A DNA stretch of 40,499 bases from Bacteriovorax sp. (GTDB taxonomy: Bacteria; Bdellovibrionota; Bacteriovoracia; Bacteriovoracales; Bacteriovoracaceae). Shown piece after piece: positions 8,184 through 17,151 of the stretch. Position numbers and translations under genes: made by a program. The notes under the pieces were generated by a model that saw nothing but the letters and a program-made list of their open reading frames with translations, was not told the origin of the DNA and ran no database searches. The first letter of the stretch is position 1; every line of letters begins with the position of its first letter. Location: positions 1 to 40,499 of the forward strand of contig JACMNL010000010.1 of the NCBI GenBank assembly GCA_014378525.1, read 5' to 3'.

Positions 8184-9037
8184 ATGAAGATGCACTAAAG
8201 CAACGTTTGGCATTTATTGTAAATCAAACAGGGAAGCAACATCAAGAAGTCTGGAAACAATTGCTTTTAGAGAGATTTTTATCCAGAGTTTCGAAGTCAG
8301 CTCATCAAGACAAATTTATTTTTAAAGGTGGATTACTTCTTGCTCAATACTTAGAAATCGGGCGTGAAACTACTGATTTAGATTTTTTGATGAAGAAAAT
8401 TAAAAATGAATCGGCCGTAATACAAAAAATTATTGAAGAAATAATTCTTGAAAATGAAATTAAGGATGGATTTATTTTTTCGCTCGATTCGATAGAAGAA
8501 TTAAAGCAACCTCATATGGATTACGCTGGATTCAGAGTTAATTTGAATGCGCAATTTAATAAAATGAAAGGAACGGCTCAACTTGATATTGGATTTGGTG
8601 ATGCAGTAGTTCCTGATGAGGATATCTATAGACCTTTTGAGTATAAGGGGAAGCCTATTTTTGAAGGCGAGATTACTTTGATGGTTTATCCAGTTGAAAC
8701 AATATTTGCAGAAAAACTTGAAACGATCATTTCAAAGGGAAGCTCAAATAGCAGAATGAAAGATTATCATGATGTACTTTTAATGATGAGAGAAACGGGA
8801 CTTCTTGATATCAATAAATTAAAGCCATGTGTTAGCGAAACTTTCAGAAATCGAGAGACAACTTTGCGCCTTCCCATTGCTTTTAATGAGGCCGGTATGA
8901 GTTCCCTTGAAGTGTTGTGGCAGAGTCATGTTCAAAAGCTTGGTAAGACCGCTACGAAGCTTGGGATAGGCTTAGATTTTAGCCAAGTGTTAGGTGAGAT
9001 CAATGCAGGTATTTCTAAATTTGGGCTAGATGAATAA
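8180..9037 (+). CDS. abiEii: AbiEii-family nucleotidyltransferase toxin
   Basis: A 285-residue DUF1814/AbiEii toxin. Members are nucleotidyltransferase-fold proteins; some related toxins block translation by adding nucleotides to tRNA acceptor stems. Motif I is FKGGLLLA (G50, G51) and the metal-binding pair is TTDLDFL (D66, D68). The later motifs are AEKLETIISKG and RMKDYHDVLLM. All key residues appear intact, so it is probably active. It starts in an ATGA overlap with abiEi, which ties toxin to antitoxin translation. It ends 14 bases from the convergently oriented kinase gene with no terminator between them. Confidence 0.9.
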   Translation: MNEDALKQRLAFIVNQTGKQHQEVWKQLLLERFLSRVSKSAHQDKFIFKGGLLLAQYLEIGRETTDLDFLMKKIKNESAVIQKIIEEIILENEIKDGFIFSLDSIEELKQPHMDYAGFRVNLNAQFNKMKGTAQLDIGFGDAVVPDEDIYRPFEYKGKPIFEGEITLMVYPVETIFAEKLETIISKGSSNSRMKDYHDVLLMMRETGLLDINKLKPCVSETFRNRETTLRLPIAFNEAGMSSLEVLWQSHVQKLGKTATKLGIGLDFSQVLGEINAGISKFGLDE

Positions 9038-9051
9038 AAGTAACATTTTCT

Positions 9052-10638
9052 TTAAAAAGGAGGTGCTTTATTAATGATTTTTTTAACAAATGTGAGATGG
9101 GCGAATTTTTCTTTTGAATGTCCAGTGCACATAATTAAGTTTAAAAATCCCATGTTATAAAGCTTTTCTGCAATATCTTCACCTTTTTCATCATCGAGTT
9201 CAGAATCTATGTAAAAAGTTGAATCAACTGGTAGTTGGGAGATATTAGAAAAAACCTCAGAGGATGTTCTAAATGTTTTTAAGTTGACTCCAGCTTTCTT
9301 CGCTTTCGTTTCCCAAGTAATGCAAACAAGTTCGTCATTATCTACTAAGACATTCAATGAATGATGATTGACTCTTGTAAAGATCGGTAAAGTGATTTTG
9401 ATTGTAGTGCCGATTTTGAGGCGGGATTTAATATCGACATTACCTCCCCAGGAATTAATTGTTTGAACAGCGTAAAATACGCCGAGTCCATTACCATCAT
9501 TTTTATCAAAAGTTACTTTTTCCATTCCTAGCTTTGATAACAACTCAGGTGGCATGCCCTTGCCTTGATCCTTTATTGAAATTATATAATTTTGATTGCT
9601 AACTTCTGATTCAATTCTCACGAGTGAGTTTTTATCAGAAGCTTCGAATGCATTAGTGATAAGGTTGGATAAAATACTCTCAAATTTAATTTCATGAATA
9701 TTGGCGAAGCATTGCTCTGCAGTGATTTTACACTCAATTTTTCTATTTATGAATTCAACTGTCTTAGAATCAATGACATTATTGATTAAAGTAGAGAGAT
9801 TTGCTTCAGATAATCCGTCTGAATTATTAATTCGGCCTTTTTCTAAAAGAGTGTCAGCAATTCCTTTTAGCCTTTTAATAGCATTTTTTGCCAATCTGCT
9901 ATCCGTTGCATCAGGCAATTTGTTTAAGTCAATATTATCAAGAGCAGCTAGGGGAGATCTAATATCATGGGCAACTTGATTAGCCATTTCTATCTTTTCG
10001 ATTTCAATTTTTTGATCAAATAATTTCTTTTCAGCGTCTTTATTTAAGACAACAAGTTTGTCTAGTTCTTTTAAAACAGGGGCCCAAAAGGATTCTTCGA
10101 AATGATATGGTTCGTTTGGATTTAAAACTCGTTGAATGCCTATGTAAAGTTCACTGTTAATTTTCGTAATTTTCTTGAATAAAAAAATTATCAAAAATAC
10201 AATAAACGCCATTAAAAATAAAAATATCAACGAAACACCTTTTAAGTTAACAAGAGAATTTTCTTTAAAAGATTGAGGAAAATCTATGCAAACTTTACCC
10301 CATAAGGTGGTTTTTAAGGTTTTATCAAAAAAAATAGCTTCACAGTATTTCAGTTCGCTTTTTATCAACTGATCTTTCTTGATAATTTGGTAATCATCAA
10401 TAATCTTGTTTTCCTTAAGTAGGCTTAACTTTCTTTGTGCTTCTAATAGATTATCTATAAGCAAATCTTCATAGACTTTATCAGTTATAAGCTTGGTCGA
10501 GTTTTCGCGATATGTTTGTATGGTTGCTTTAAGTGCGCTATCTTTTTCCTTAGTAAAAAAGTAAAAAAAGCTACAGAGTATGAAGGATACAATCGAAGTA
10601 ACTAGGAAAAAATAGAGGGTGATCTTGTTAGTTTTCAT
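9052..10638 (-). CDS. Membrane sensor histidine kinase with C-terminal receiver-like domain
   Basis: A 528-residue protein. TM1 is at about 8-28. A periplasmic loop of about 105 residues is followed by TM2 at about 135-155. The HisKA box is QVAHDIRSPLAAL (H224), and the ATPase domain has its N box at SNLITNAFEAS (about 324-334), DQGKG at 357-361 and GNGLG at 382-386. The last 100 residues resemble a receiver: an acidic pair VDND near 432, a putative phospho-Asp D478 in FYIDSE, conserved-type T505 in MCTGH, and a Lys near 520. It is the last gene of the peptide/binding-protein/YcaO operon and begins in an ATGA overlap with YcaO. The operon has no separate response regulator or permease. I infer that it senses ligand-loaded binding protein in the periplasm. 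How the output is relayed is unknown. Confidence 0.85.
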   Translation of the reverse strand: MKTNKITLYFFLVTSIVSFILCSFFYFFTKEKDSALKATIQTYRENSTKLITDKVYEDLLIDNLLEAQRKLSLLKENKIIDDYQIIKKDQLIKSELKYCEAIFFDKTLKTTLWGKVCIDFPQSFKENSLVNLKGVSLIFLFLMAFIVFLIIFLFKKITKINSELYIGIQRVLNPNEPYHFEESFWAPVLKELDKLVVLNKDAEKKLFDQKIEIEKIEMANQVAHDIRSPLAALDNIDLNKLPDATDSRLAKNAIKRLKGIADTLLEKGRINNSDGLSEANLSTLINNVIDSKTVEFINRKIECKITAEQCFANIHEIKFESILSNLITNAFEASDKNSLVRIESEVSNQNYIISIKDQGKGMPPELLSKLGMEKVTFDKNDGNGLGVFYAVQTINSWGGNVDIKSRLKIGTTIKITLPIFTRVNHHSLNVLVDNDELVCITWETKAKKAGVNLKTFRTSSEVFSNISQLPVDSTFYIDSELDDEKGEDIAEKLYNMGFLNLIMCTGHSKEKFAHLTFVKKIINKAPPF

Positions 10639-11591
10639 GATAATGGATGGAGTTGCTTGTTATATTTAATTTTAGTTCCAAAGAATTGCTCGAATCGATT
10701 CGAATTTATATTATCTAAGTCAAATTTTCCACAATAGTAAGACTGCATTAATTCAGATTCTGAAAAAGACACAACTCTTTTAAGATTTTCACCACCAAGA
10801 AATTCTTCTGGTCTTAGAATATATGTACTGATCTTTCTTGCGGGAATTTCCATCACTTCAGAAGATCCTTTATGAAACCATTTCACGTCAATTGAATGAT
10901 TAAGATAATAGTAGAAATGATCTATTGGTTGATTCGGTTGATGCACTTTGTATGTACTCTTGCCAAGATGGCCAAGCCCAATATAGTGCGAATAAAATGA
11001 GATACTTTCTATAAGGGCATTTAATACGGTGATTAGATTCGTTCCTGTTTTTGTATCAATGTAAAAAAAATCTTTTCCCTTAAATTTTCCTTCAACCTTT
11101 GCAATGCAAGTTAAATTTTTTTTGTGTTTTGCTATAATCCCTAAACTTAACTTTAAGCCAAGTTCTTTATGTTTGGAGTTGATTTCTAAGTTTTCAGGAA
11201 GCATTAAGGCTTTTGCTTCCTCCTGGGTTAACCAATAAGGTGCAGTCTGGCTGTGCCAAGTTAAAAGAAGCGCATCTCTTTCAATGAGTTCATTAATGCT
11301 TGATTCCTTAGCTCTTTTGGAATCAAGATGAGCAGCGAAGCCATTAGAGTTTTTAAATTGACCAAACATTCGATGCAGCTCTTGAAAGGTTTTTCTTTCT
11401 ACAAATTCAGAATAAGATTTTTCAATGGCCAGTTGATAGTTGTGATCTGTTCCAAATCCTTTCTCACCATTTTTATCTTTTACGATGAAATGTTTTAAAG
11501 TTGGAGAAAGGGAATTGTGAACTACTTCAAAGCGAGTGCTTGGAAAGCATTCAAAAATAAATTGTAGTAATTCGTTTATTTGATTTTCCAC
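10635..11591 (-). CDS. YcaO-family protein (peptide azoline/thioamide-type modification)
   Basis: A 318-residue single-domain YcaO-like protein. Known YcaO enzymes use ATP to activate peptide amide bonds, making azolines, thioamides or amidines. Recognisable ATP-site patterns are KGFGTDHNYQLAIEKSYSEF (about 44-63) continuing into VER (E62-x-x-E65-R66), and SSINELIERDALLLTWH (97-113), which matches the family ELIERDA motif. The C-terminus HPLS recalls the Pro-rich ends of azoline-forming YcaOs. No E1-like/ocin-ThiF partner, TfuA or dehydrogenase is present in the island, so the reaction cannot be predicted. The start is GTG 11591, which overlaps the binding-protein gene by 16 bases; the stop overlaps the kinase start. 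The likely substrate is the small peptide encoded first in the operon. Confidence 0.82.
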   Translation of the reverse strand: MENQINELLQFIFECFPSTRFEVVHNSLSPTLKHFIVKDKNGEKGFGTDHNYQLAIEKSYSEFVERKTFQELHRMFGQFKNSNGFAAHLDSKRAKESSINELIERDALLLTWHSQTAPYWLTQEEAKALMLPENLEINSKHKELGLKLSLGIIAKHKKNLTCIAKVEGKFKGKDFFYIDTKTGTNLITVLNALIESISFYSHYIGLGHLGKSTYKVHQPNQPIDHFYYYLNHSIDVKWFHKGSSEVMEIPARKISTYILRPEEFLGGENLKRVVSFSESELMQSYYCGKFDLDNINSNRFEQFFGTKIKYNKQLHPLS

Positions 11592-12988
11592 GAAAATGTC
11601 TCAGCACCAGATTTGTTAAGTTGGGATAAATCAATGCCTTTTTTTGCCAAAACAAAACCATAGTCATAGTAAAGAGGATAGACAATTACATCGCTTAATA
11701 TCTTTTCACCAAGTTGCTTAATTGAAGCATATCTTTTTACAGAATTTAGTTCAGTATTAATATTTTTTAAAAGTGCAACATAGTCTTTATTACTTTTCTC
11801 AGTCCACACTAATGGCCTTGAAGCATTAAAGGTCACAACGAGACTTGATCGTAAATCAATAGAAGAAAGATCATTGTTCACCAAACTAACGTCGTATTGA
11901 TGTTGTTTAATTAGCTTAGAGTATTCAGAAAAATCTGAATAGAAATGAAGGTCAAGTTGATCAAAAGACGATTTTAAAAGTAGCAGTAGCTCATTTTGTA
12001 TGCTTTTAGGGAGGAGCACTTTTATTTTTTTAAGTTTTTGAGAAGTATCTTTTCCCAGCTTTAAATTTATAGAGTCAATGTTTTCATCAGTTAAGCGTCC
12101 TGGCCCATATGGTAAAAACAGTTGTCTGGATCTTGAAAAATTATTATTTGAAAAAAAAGATGAATTTTTAAATATAGAATCTAATTTATGCTTTATCTGA
12201 ATTCTTTCATTTTTATTTAAAGTATTAGGATTCAGTGAAAGCCAGTAGGAGAAACCTAAGTTTAATTTATAAACATAGTATCCGTGCTTTATAATATTCT
12301 CGATCTCTGAGAGGCCCATCGTTGATGTTGGCCAAATTATGTCCAAATCCTCAAGTTCTTTCTCTGTGATTTTTTGATAGGGTAAATAGTCAACTCCTTT
12401 GAATTTAACATTTGTTTCGAAGGGGTAATGCTCATTTAATTTCAAGCTGAGTTTTTTTGAAGAACTATTATTTGTGACAAAATAAGGACCTGAAGTTACA
12501 CCATATTTAGCATCAGTTGTTTTTACTATTCGATATTCTGGTGCAGAAAGTTCTGTTAGGAAAAAAGGATTACTTTCAGATAATTCAATTTCAATTTGAG
12601 TGTCATTTAAAAGCGATATCTTTTTTATTTTATTTCCATCACCGTGGACAATGTCAGGATTTGCTAAGACATTCTGAAGAGACTTCGTAATATCTTTTGT
12701 CGTGATTAGACTATTGTCAGAAAAATATTGGTTGGGTTTAATCTTTAAAACAAATTTTTTGTATTGATCTTTAATTTCCCATGACTCGGCTAAGTCAGGA
12801 GCAAGTTCTCCGTTTGAGTCAAATTTTATTAGAGAGCGTAAGAGGTCGTCGAAAATTACATATTCGCTAACAGAGTGAATCTCTAAATGATTCAGATTCT
12901 CAGAGATACGCGGGATACCTATTTTAAGTTGAGCAAATGCATTCATAGATGTGACTAAGTATAACAAAAGAATATTAATAGTTTTCAA
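11576..12988 (-). CDS. Periplasmic oligopeptide-binding protein (SBP family 5), orphan
   Basis: A 470-residue solute-binding protein of the OppA/DppA type. A signal peptide (about 1-19, cleavage after NAFA) is followed by LKIGIPR. The family signature lies at FDSNGELAPDLAESWEI and FVLKIKPNQYFSDNSLITTK. Typical OppA proteins are about 530 residues, so this is slightly short. The start is a TTG, with a weak GAG ribosome site overlapping the stop of the upstream peptide gene 8 bases away. No permease or ATPase gene is nearby. I infer a receptor role feeding the co-transcribed kinase, or capture of the co-encoded peptide, rather than nutrient import. Confidence 0.85.
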   Translation of the reverse strand: MKTINILLLYLVTSMNAFAQLKIGIPRISENLNHLEIHSVSEYVIFDDLLRSLIKFDSNGELAPDLAESWEIKDQYKKFVLKIKPNQYFSDNSLITTKDITKSLQNVLANPDIVHGDGNKIKKISLLNDTQIEIELSESNPFFLTELSAPEYRIVKTTDAKYGVTSGPYFVTNNSSSKKLSLKLNEHYPFETNVKFKGVDYLPYQKITEKELEDLDIIWPTSTMGLSEIENIIKHGYYVYKLNLGFSYWLSLNPNTLNKNERIQIKHKLDSIFKNSSFFSNNNFSRSRQLFLPYGPGRLTDENIDSINLKLGKDTSQKLKKIKVLLPKSIQNELLLLLKSSFDQLDLHFYSDFSEYSKLIKQHQYDVSLVNNDLSSIDLRSSLVVTFNASRPLVWTEKSNKDYVALLKNINTELNSVKRYASIKQLGEKILSDVIVYPLYYDYGFVLAKKGIDLSQLNKSGAETFSWKIK

Positions 12989-12996
12989 ATAAAGCT

Positions 12997-13191
12997 CTAT
13001 TTTGATGCTTTTTCTGTCTTGCTGCCATCTGAAACAGAACTCTGATCGTTAGTTCTGTCCTGTACTTTGAAAACTACTCCTGAAGTTGTTTTTGATTTCT
13101 TAATTTTTTTAGGTATCTCTGCCTGTGCGTTCGTCAAAGCAGAAAGTACTATCGCTGCGCCAAGGATTGATTTCAAATTTGGTTTTTTCAT
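12997..13191 (-). CDS. Small secreted Ser/Thr/Lys-rich peptide, candidate YcaO substrate
   Basis: A 64-residue peptide. Residues 1-24 form a Sec signal peptide (MKKPNLKSILGAA, then IVLSALTNAQA), cleaved probably before EIPKK. The mature part of about 40 residues is hydrophilic, rich in Lys, Ser and Thr (SKTTSGVVFKVQDRTN, then several Ser), and has no Cys. A strong ribosome site GGAAGGA lies just before ATG 13191. It is the first gene of the operon with the binding protein, YcaO and kinase, the position expected of a precursor or pheromone. A modified-peptide role is inference: if YcaO acts on it, modification would have to use Ser/Thr or backbone amides and occur before or without Sec export. 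It may instead be an accessory envelope peptide. Confidence 0.7.
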   Translation of the reverse strand: MKKPNLKSILGAAIVLSALTNAQAEIPKKIKKSKTTSGVVFKVQDRTNDQSSVSDGSKTEKASK

Positions 13192-13366
13192 TTTTCCTTC
13201 CTCTTAATTATAATTAATTCGTTTTAGCATATGTGTCATAATGAGTGATTAAGAATTCTTAGTTTTGTAACGATTACAGACCTCAACTTAGCCCTGTAGA
13301 TCTATTAGGGTAAGTTTGGAAAGGATTTAATAGAGAGTTATTTCATTTCTGAATCGCTGTTTAGTG

Positions 13367-13413
13367 TTTTAACATTGGCACTCAAATTTCTTGACTGAGT
13401 GCCAATGTTAAAA
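13367..13413. promoter_or_regulatory. Second 18-bp palindrome sharing the abiE operator core
   Basis: Perfect 18-base arms (13367-13384 and 13396-13413) flank an 11-base loop. Each arm contains the same TTGGCACTCA core as the abiE operator at 7530-7576. The nearest gene it could control is the minus-strand peptide operon starting 176 bases away; nothing lies to its right within the island. No good -35/-10 pair is embedded in it, unlike the left copy. It is a likely second AbiEi site, or a leftover operator of a lost abiE-like module. Confidence 0.6.
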
Positions 13414-13418
13414 TCCGA

Positions 13419-13455
13419 GTGCCACAAAAGTGCCACGGCCACCAGAAATCAACCG
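13419..13455 (+). repeat. Right subterminal repeat of the island
   Basis: This is the partner of 6706-6742 in the same orientation (core GTGCCACGGCCA). It lies about 100 bases inside the right direct repeat and is a candidate recombinase arm site. Confidence 0.5.
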
Positions 13456-13556
13456 AAAACCACAGAAATCAGCAGTAGTCAAAAATGGACTTAACTTCTC
13501 GAAATCGTTAATAAAAATGAACAATTTTACATAGAAAAAAAACGGGCCTTCTCGCC

Positions 13557-13606
13557 CTCATAACCCGAAGGTCATAGGTTCAAATCCTATTCCCGCAACC
13601 AAAAAA
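13557..13606 (+). repeat. Right direct repeat (attR), orphan tRNA 3' half
   Basis: Identical over 50 bases to the tRNA-fMet 3' half at 6578-6627. The bases before it do not complete a tRNA, so it is not a functional tRNA gene. It marks the right boundary of the island. Confidence 0.93.
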
Positions 13607-13777
13607 ATAATCCAATAAATTTAGACACTTAATCAATAAAATGCGAGTTCATTTCAACCATTTTTAATAACTTTTTTGCGCGTTATTTTATGATGTTTTT
13701 GCTGATTTGAGTGTCTAGAAATAATTCTTCAATCTCATGAAATTGTAAAAAATTAAGGCAGTTTCATTGCTAGTTAG

Positions 13778-13841
13778 AGATTGGCCGAGTGATCTTAACC
13801 AGCGAAATTAATTTTCAAAATTAGAAGATTTTGGCCAATCT
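13778..13841 (+). other. Nested inverted repeats upstream of frmA
   Basis: In the 336-base non-coding flank 13607-13942, AGATTGGCC (13778-13786) pairs perfectly with GGCCAATCT (13833-13841). Between them, TAATTTT-C-AAAATTA (13809-13823) forms a second hairpin. This could be a structured leader or a repressor site for frmAB, about 100 bases before the frmA start. No known regulator motif is recognised and the rest of the stretch shows nothing clear. Confidence 0.4.
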
Positions 13842-13915
13842 TTGGGTAAATAGCTCAAATGGATTAAATTTTGTTTCTTGACTGAATTGCCTATAACCTC
13901 GAATGTTTATTGTAA

Positions 13916-15052
<1,137 letters not shown>

Positions 15053-15064
15053 TTAAGGATTAAT

Positions 15065-15904
15065 ATGACAGCACAAGTTTTAAAGACTCACAGAATGTTT
15101 GGTGGAGTGGTTCAGTTTTGGGAACATGAATCGCTCGAGACAAAAACGAAGATGAAGTTTTCTACGTTCATTCCTGATGGAGTGGTGAGAGGCTGTGTGA
15201 TCTGGCTATCAGGTCTTACTTGTACTGAAGAAAATTTTACGACTAAAGCTGGTGCCCAGAAATATTTTTCGAAACATCAGCTGATGGTCATTTGTCCTGA
15301 TACATCTCCACGAGGATTAGATCTTCCCCATGAGCATGAAGGATGGGATTTTGGTTCGGGAGCAAGCTTTTATTTAGATGCTACGACTCCGGGATATAAA
15401 GATCATTACAGAATGGAAAGTTACATCACGAAAGAAATCGTCGGAATGCTTCAATCACAATTTAAAGTTCCACCAAATAGAATTTCAATCATGGGTCATT
15501 CAATGGGGGGGCATGGAGCAATTGTTCTCAGTCTTCGTCATCCTGAATTGTTTCAATCAGTATCTGCATTTTCACCAGTCTCTCATCCGACAAAGTGTCC
15601 ATGGGGAGAAAAAGCTTTTACAGGTTATTTAGGAAACGACCGAGAGAACTGGAAAAATTTCGATGCGACTGAATTAGTGAGTAACGGTAAAAAACATTTA
15701 CATAAAATTCTGATTGATCAGGGATTGCAGGATGAATTTCTTGAAAAACAATTATTGGTAAGTGATCTGGACAGCGCTTGTCACGCTCATCATCAGGGCA
15801 TTGAGACAAATTATCACAAAGGTTATGATCACAGCTATTATTTCATAGCGACGTTTATTGAATCACATATTAATTTTCATGCGAAAGCGCTTCACGCACT
15901 TTAA
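15065..15904 (+). CDS. frmB: S-formylglutathione hydrolase
   Basis: A serine esterase of the alpha/beta-hydrolase fold that hydrolyses S-formylglutathione to formate and glutathione. It has 279 residues, typical length. WLSGLTCTEENF is a family signature, the nucleophile elbow is GHSMGGHGA (Ser near residue 147), and the catalytic Asp and His lie toward the end (DQGLQDEFL, GYDHSYYF). AAGGA precedes ATG 15065. It forms an operon with frmA, completing glutathione-dependent formaldehyde detoxification. Its stop is 3 bases from the convergent lipoprotein gene's stop. Confidence 0.95.
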   Translation: MTAQVLKTHRMFGGVVQFWEHESLETKTKMKFSTFIPDGVVRGCVIWLSGLTCTEENFTTKAGAQKYFSKHQLMVICPDTSPRGLDLPHEHEGWDFGSGASFYLDATTPGYKDHYRMESYITKEIVGMLQSQFKVPPNRISIMGHSMGGHGAIVLSLRHPELFQSVSAFSPVSHPTKCPWGEKAFTGYLGNDRENWKNFDATELVSNGKKHLHKILIDQGLQDEFLEKQLLVSDLDSACHAHHQGIETNYHKGYDHSYYFIATFIESHINFHAKALHAL

Positions 15905-15907
15905 GAA

Positions 15908-16699
15908 TTATTTACTGAAGGCCTGGGCATCGGCCATGACTTCCGGTCCCCACATAATGTTGTCGCCAGTAGAAATATAGTGGGCAACGAAATTCTGAAG
16001 ATCGGCCTGGCCTTCGTTCTGCCAGTACATCACACAGTTTGAATTGGTTGAATGATTTCCGTGAGCAGTGTCCTGATAAGGTGTTTTCATTGGCACACCA
16101 TTATTTACAAATCCTATAGCGTGTCCCATTTCATGAACGATGGTAGACTGCTCAACATAACGTTGAACAATGCCACTACCACTTCCAGTAATAACACTTT
16201 TAAAAACTCCGATAACCGGTGTTCCGTTTATGCTCTCTGCGATCACGTTTGCAGAGTCGCTTGAATTTCCCTTTAAGAAATAGATATAGAAATGAGCTTC
16301 AGTTGCTGAAGGGGAAGCCTGCTTATATGTTTGGTTTAGTGCAACTATATCGTCAGGTGTCCACGTTGTTTTATTTTGAGCAGGTAGTGTGTACATTGAA
16401 GCCTGGTCTTTTGGAACGATGATCACAGGTATGTTCGTTCTGAATTTAAAAATCGCTTTTAAATTATCTTCCAGAATTTCCCAGTAAGGATGTCCGTTTA
16501 GTCTTGTACCAACAAAAGGCTCTGCGCCGGGTTCATAATAAACTTCGACAACAATTTTTTGTGTCGTTGAAAAATAATTTGATGCATTTGAAGTGATGTA
16601 TGCAGCATTAATTTCACTACTGGTAGTAATTGTTTTTTTTCCACATCCAGAGAGTGAGAAAATTAAAATAAGCACGACAAGATAAATAAGCTTTTGCAT
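15908..16699 (-). CDS. Lipoprotein with metzincin-like zinc protease motif
   Basis: A 263-residue predicted lipoprotein; the lipobox LSGC places the lipidated Cys at residue 19. HEMGHAIGFVNNG (H189, E190, H193) resembles the metzincin HExxHxxGxxH/D motif, and NCVMYW about 30 residues later looks like a Met-turn. The third zinc ligand position is Asn (N199) rather than His or Asp, which is unusual. A nearby AHGNHS could supply a His instead. I infer an envelope-anchored protease, possibly used on host or prey protein, but activity is uncertain because of the ligand change. It is convergent with frmB and monocistronic. Confidence 0.7.
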   Translation of the reverse strand: MQKLIYLVVLILIFSLSGCGKKTITTSSEINAAYITSNASNYFSTTQKIVVEVYYEPGAEPFVGTRLNGHPYWEILEDNLKAIFKFRTNIPVIIVPKDQASMYTLPAQNKTTWTPDDIVALNQTYKQASPSATEAHFYIYFLKGNSSDSANVIAESINGTPVIGVFKSVITGSGSGIVQRYVEQSTIVHEMGHAIGFVNNGVPMKTPYQDTAHGNHSTNSNCVMYWQNEGQADLQNFVAHYISTGDNIMWGPEVMADAQAFSK

Positions 16700-16745
16700 G
16701 CTTACTTTATCGTCTTATTTTGTTTAAAACTTTAGGCCAAAATCC

Positions 16746-17027
16746 TTACACTTTAGGAGTGTAATTGTTGGAATTTTGGTTAGTCTTAGGGATCTGATAG
16801 GCCGGAATAGATGAAGGGATAAACTCATCATCATCAACGTCTTCATCCACTTCAGGTGCATAAGCAGGTGAGTGAGCAATGTCTCCGGCCGTCATAGTAC
16901 GTATACGGGTTGGAGCATGTTCTTCATTAGATTGTCTGATGAATGAAACCAGCATACCGAGTGGAAATAAAAACCAAACTGAGACCACTGAAATAACGAG
17001 AATCTGTTCTGGCGTTAGAGAGAGCAT
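16746..17027 (-). CDS. Small single-pass membrane protein
   Basis: A 93-residue protein. One membrane segment (about 9-30, ILVISVVSVWFLFPLGMLV) is followed by a cytoplasmic or periplasmic polar tail with an acidic run (VDEDVDDDE) and a Pro/Asn-rich end. The frame opens further upstream, but the strong GGAGG directly before ATG 17027 decides the start. No homologous family is recognised. It stands alone, upstream of the lipoprotein gene on the same strand with a 46-base gap. Confidence 0.7.
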   Translation of the reverse strand: MLSLTPEQILVISVVSVWFLFPLGMLVSFIRQSNEEHAPTRIRTMTAGDIAHSPAYAPEVDEDVDDDEFIPSSIPAYQIPKTNQNSNNYTPKV

Positions 17028-17151
17028 AAAACCTCCTTCGAAACATTTCGAACCCATTGTCAGCTTAGCATAAAAGAAATTTGGTTTGAGTTAGATATTT
17101 TTGAATCTTAAGAAAAATTGAGAGAGTAATAAACTTATTAAATGAGTTATT

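Noticed and set aside
13250..13261. 12-bp perfect palindrome TAAGAATTCTTA upstream of the peptide gene
   Set aside because: Short AT-rich palindromes of this size occur often by chance in such DNA; no second copy or promoter spacing supports a role.
13557..13606. Second tRNA-Met gene
   Set aside because: Only the 3' half from the anticodon loop is present; the 5' acceptor strand and D-arm are missing. It is the attR duplicate.
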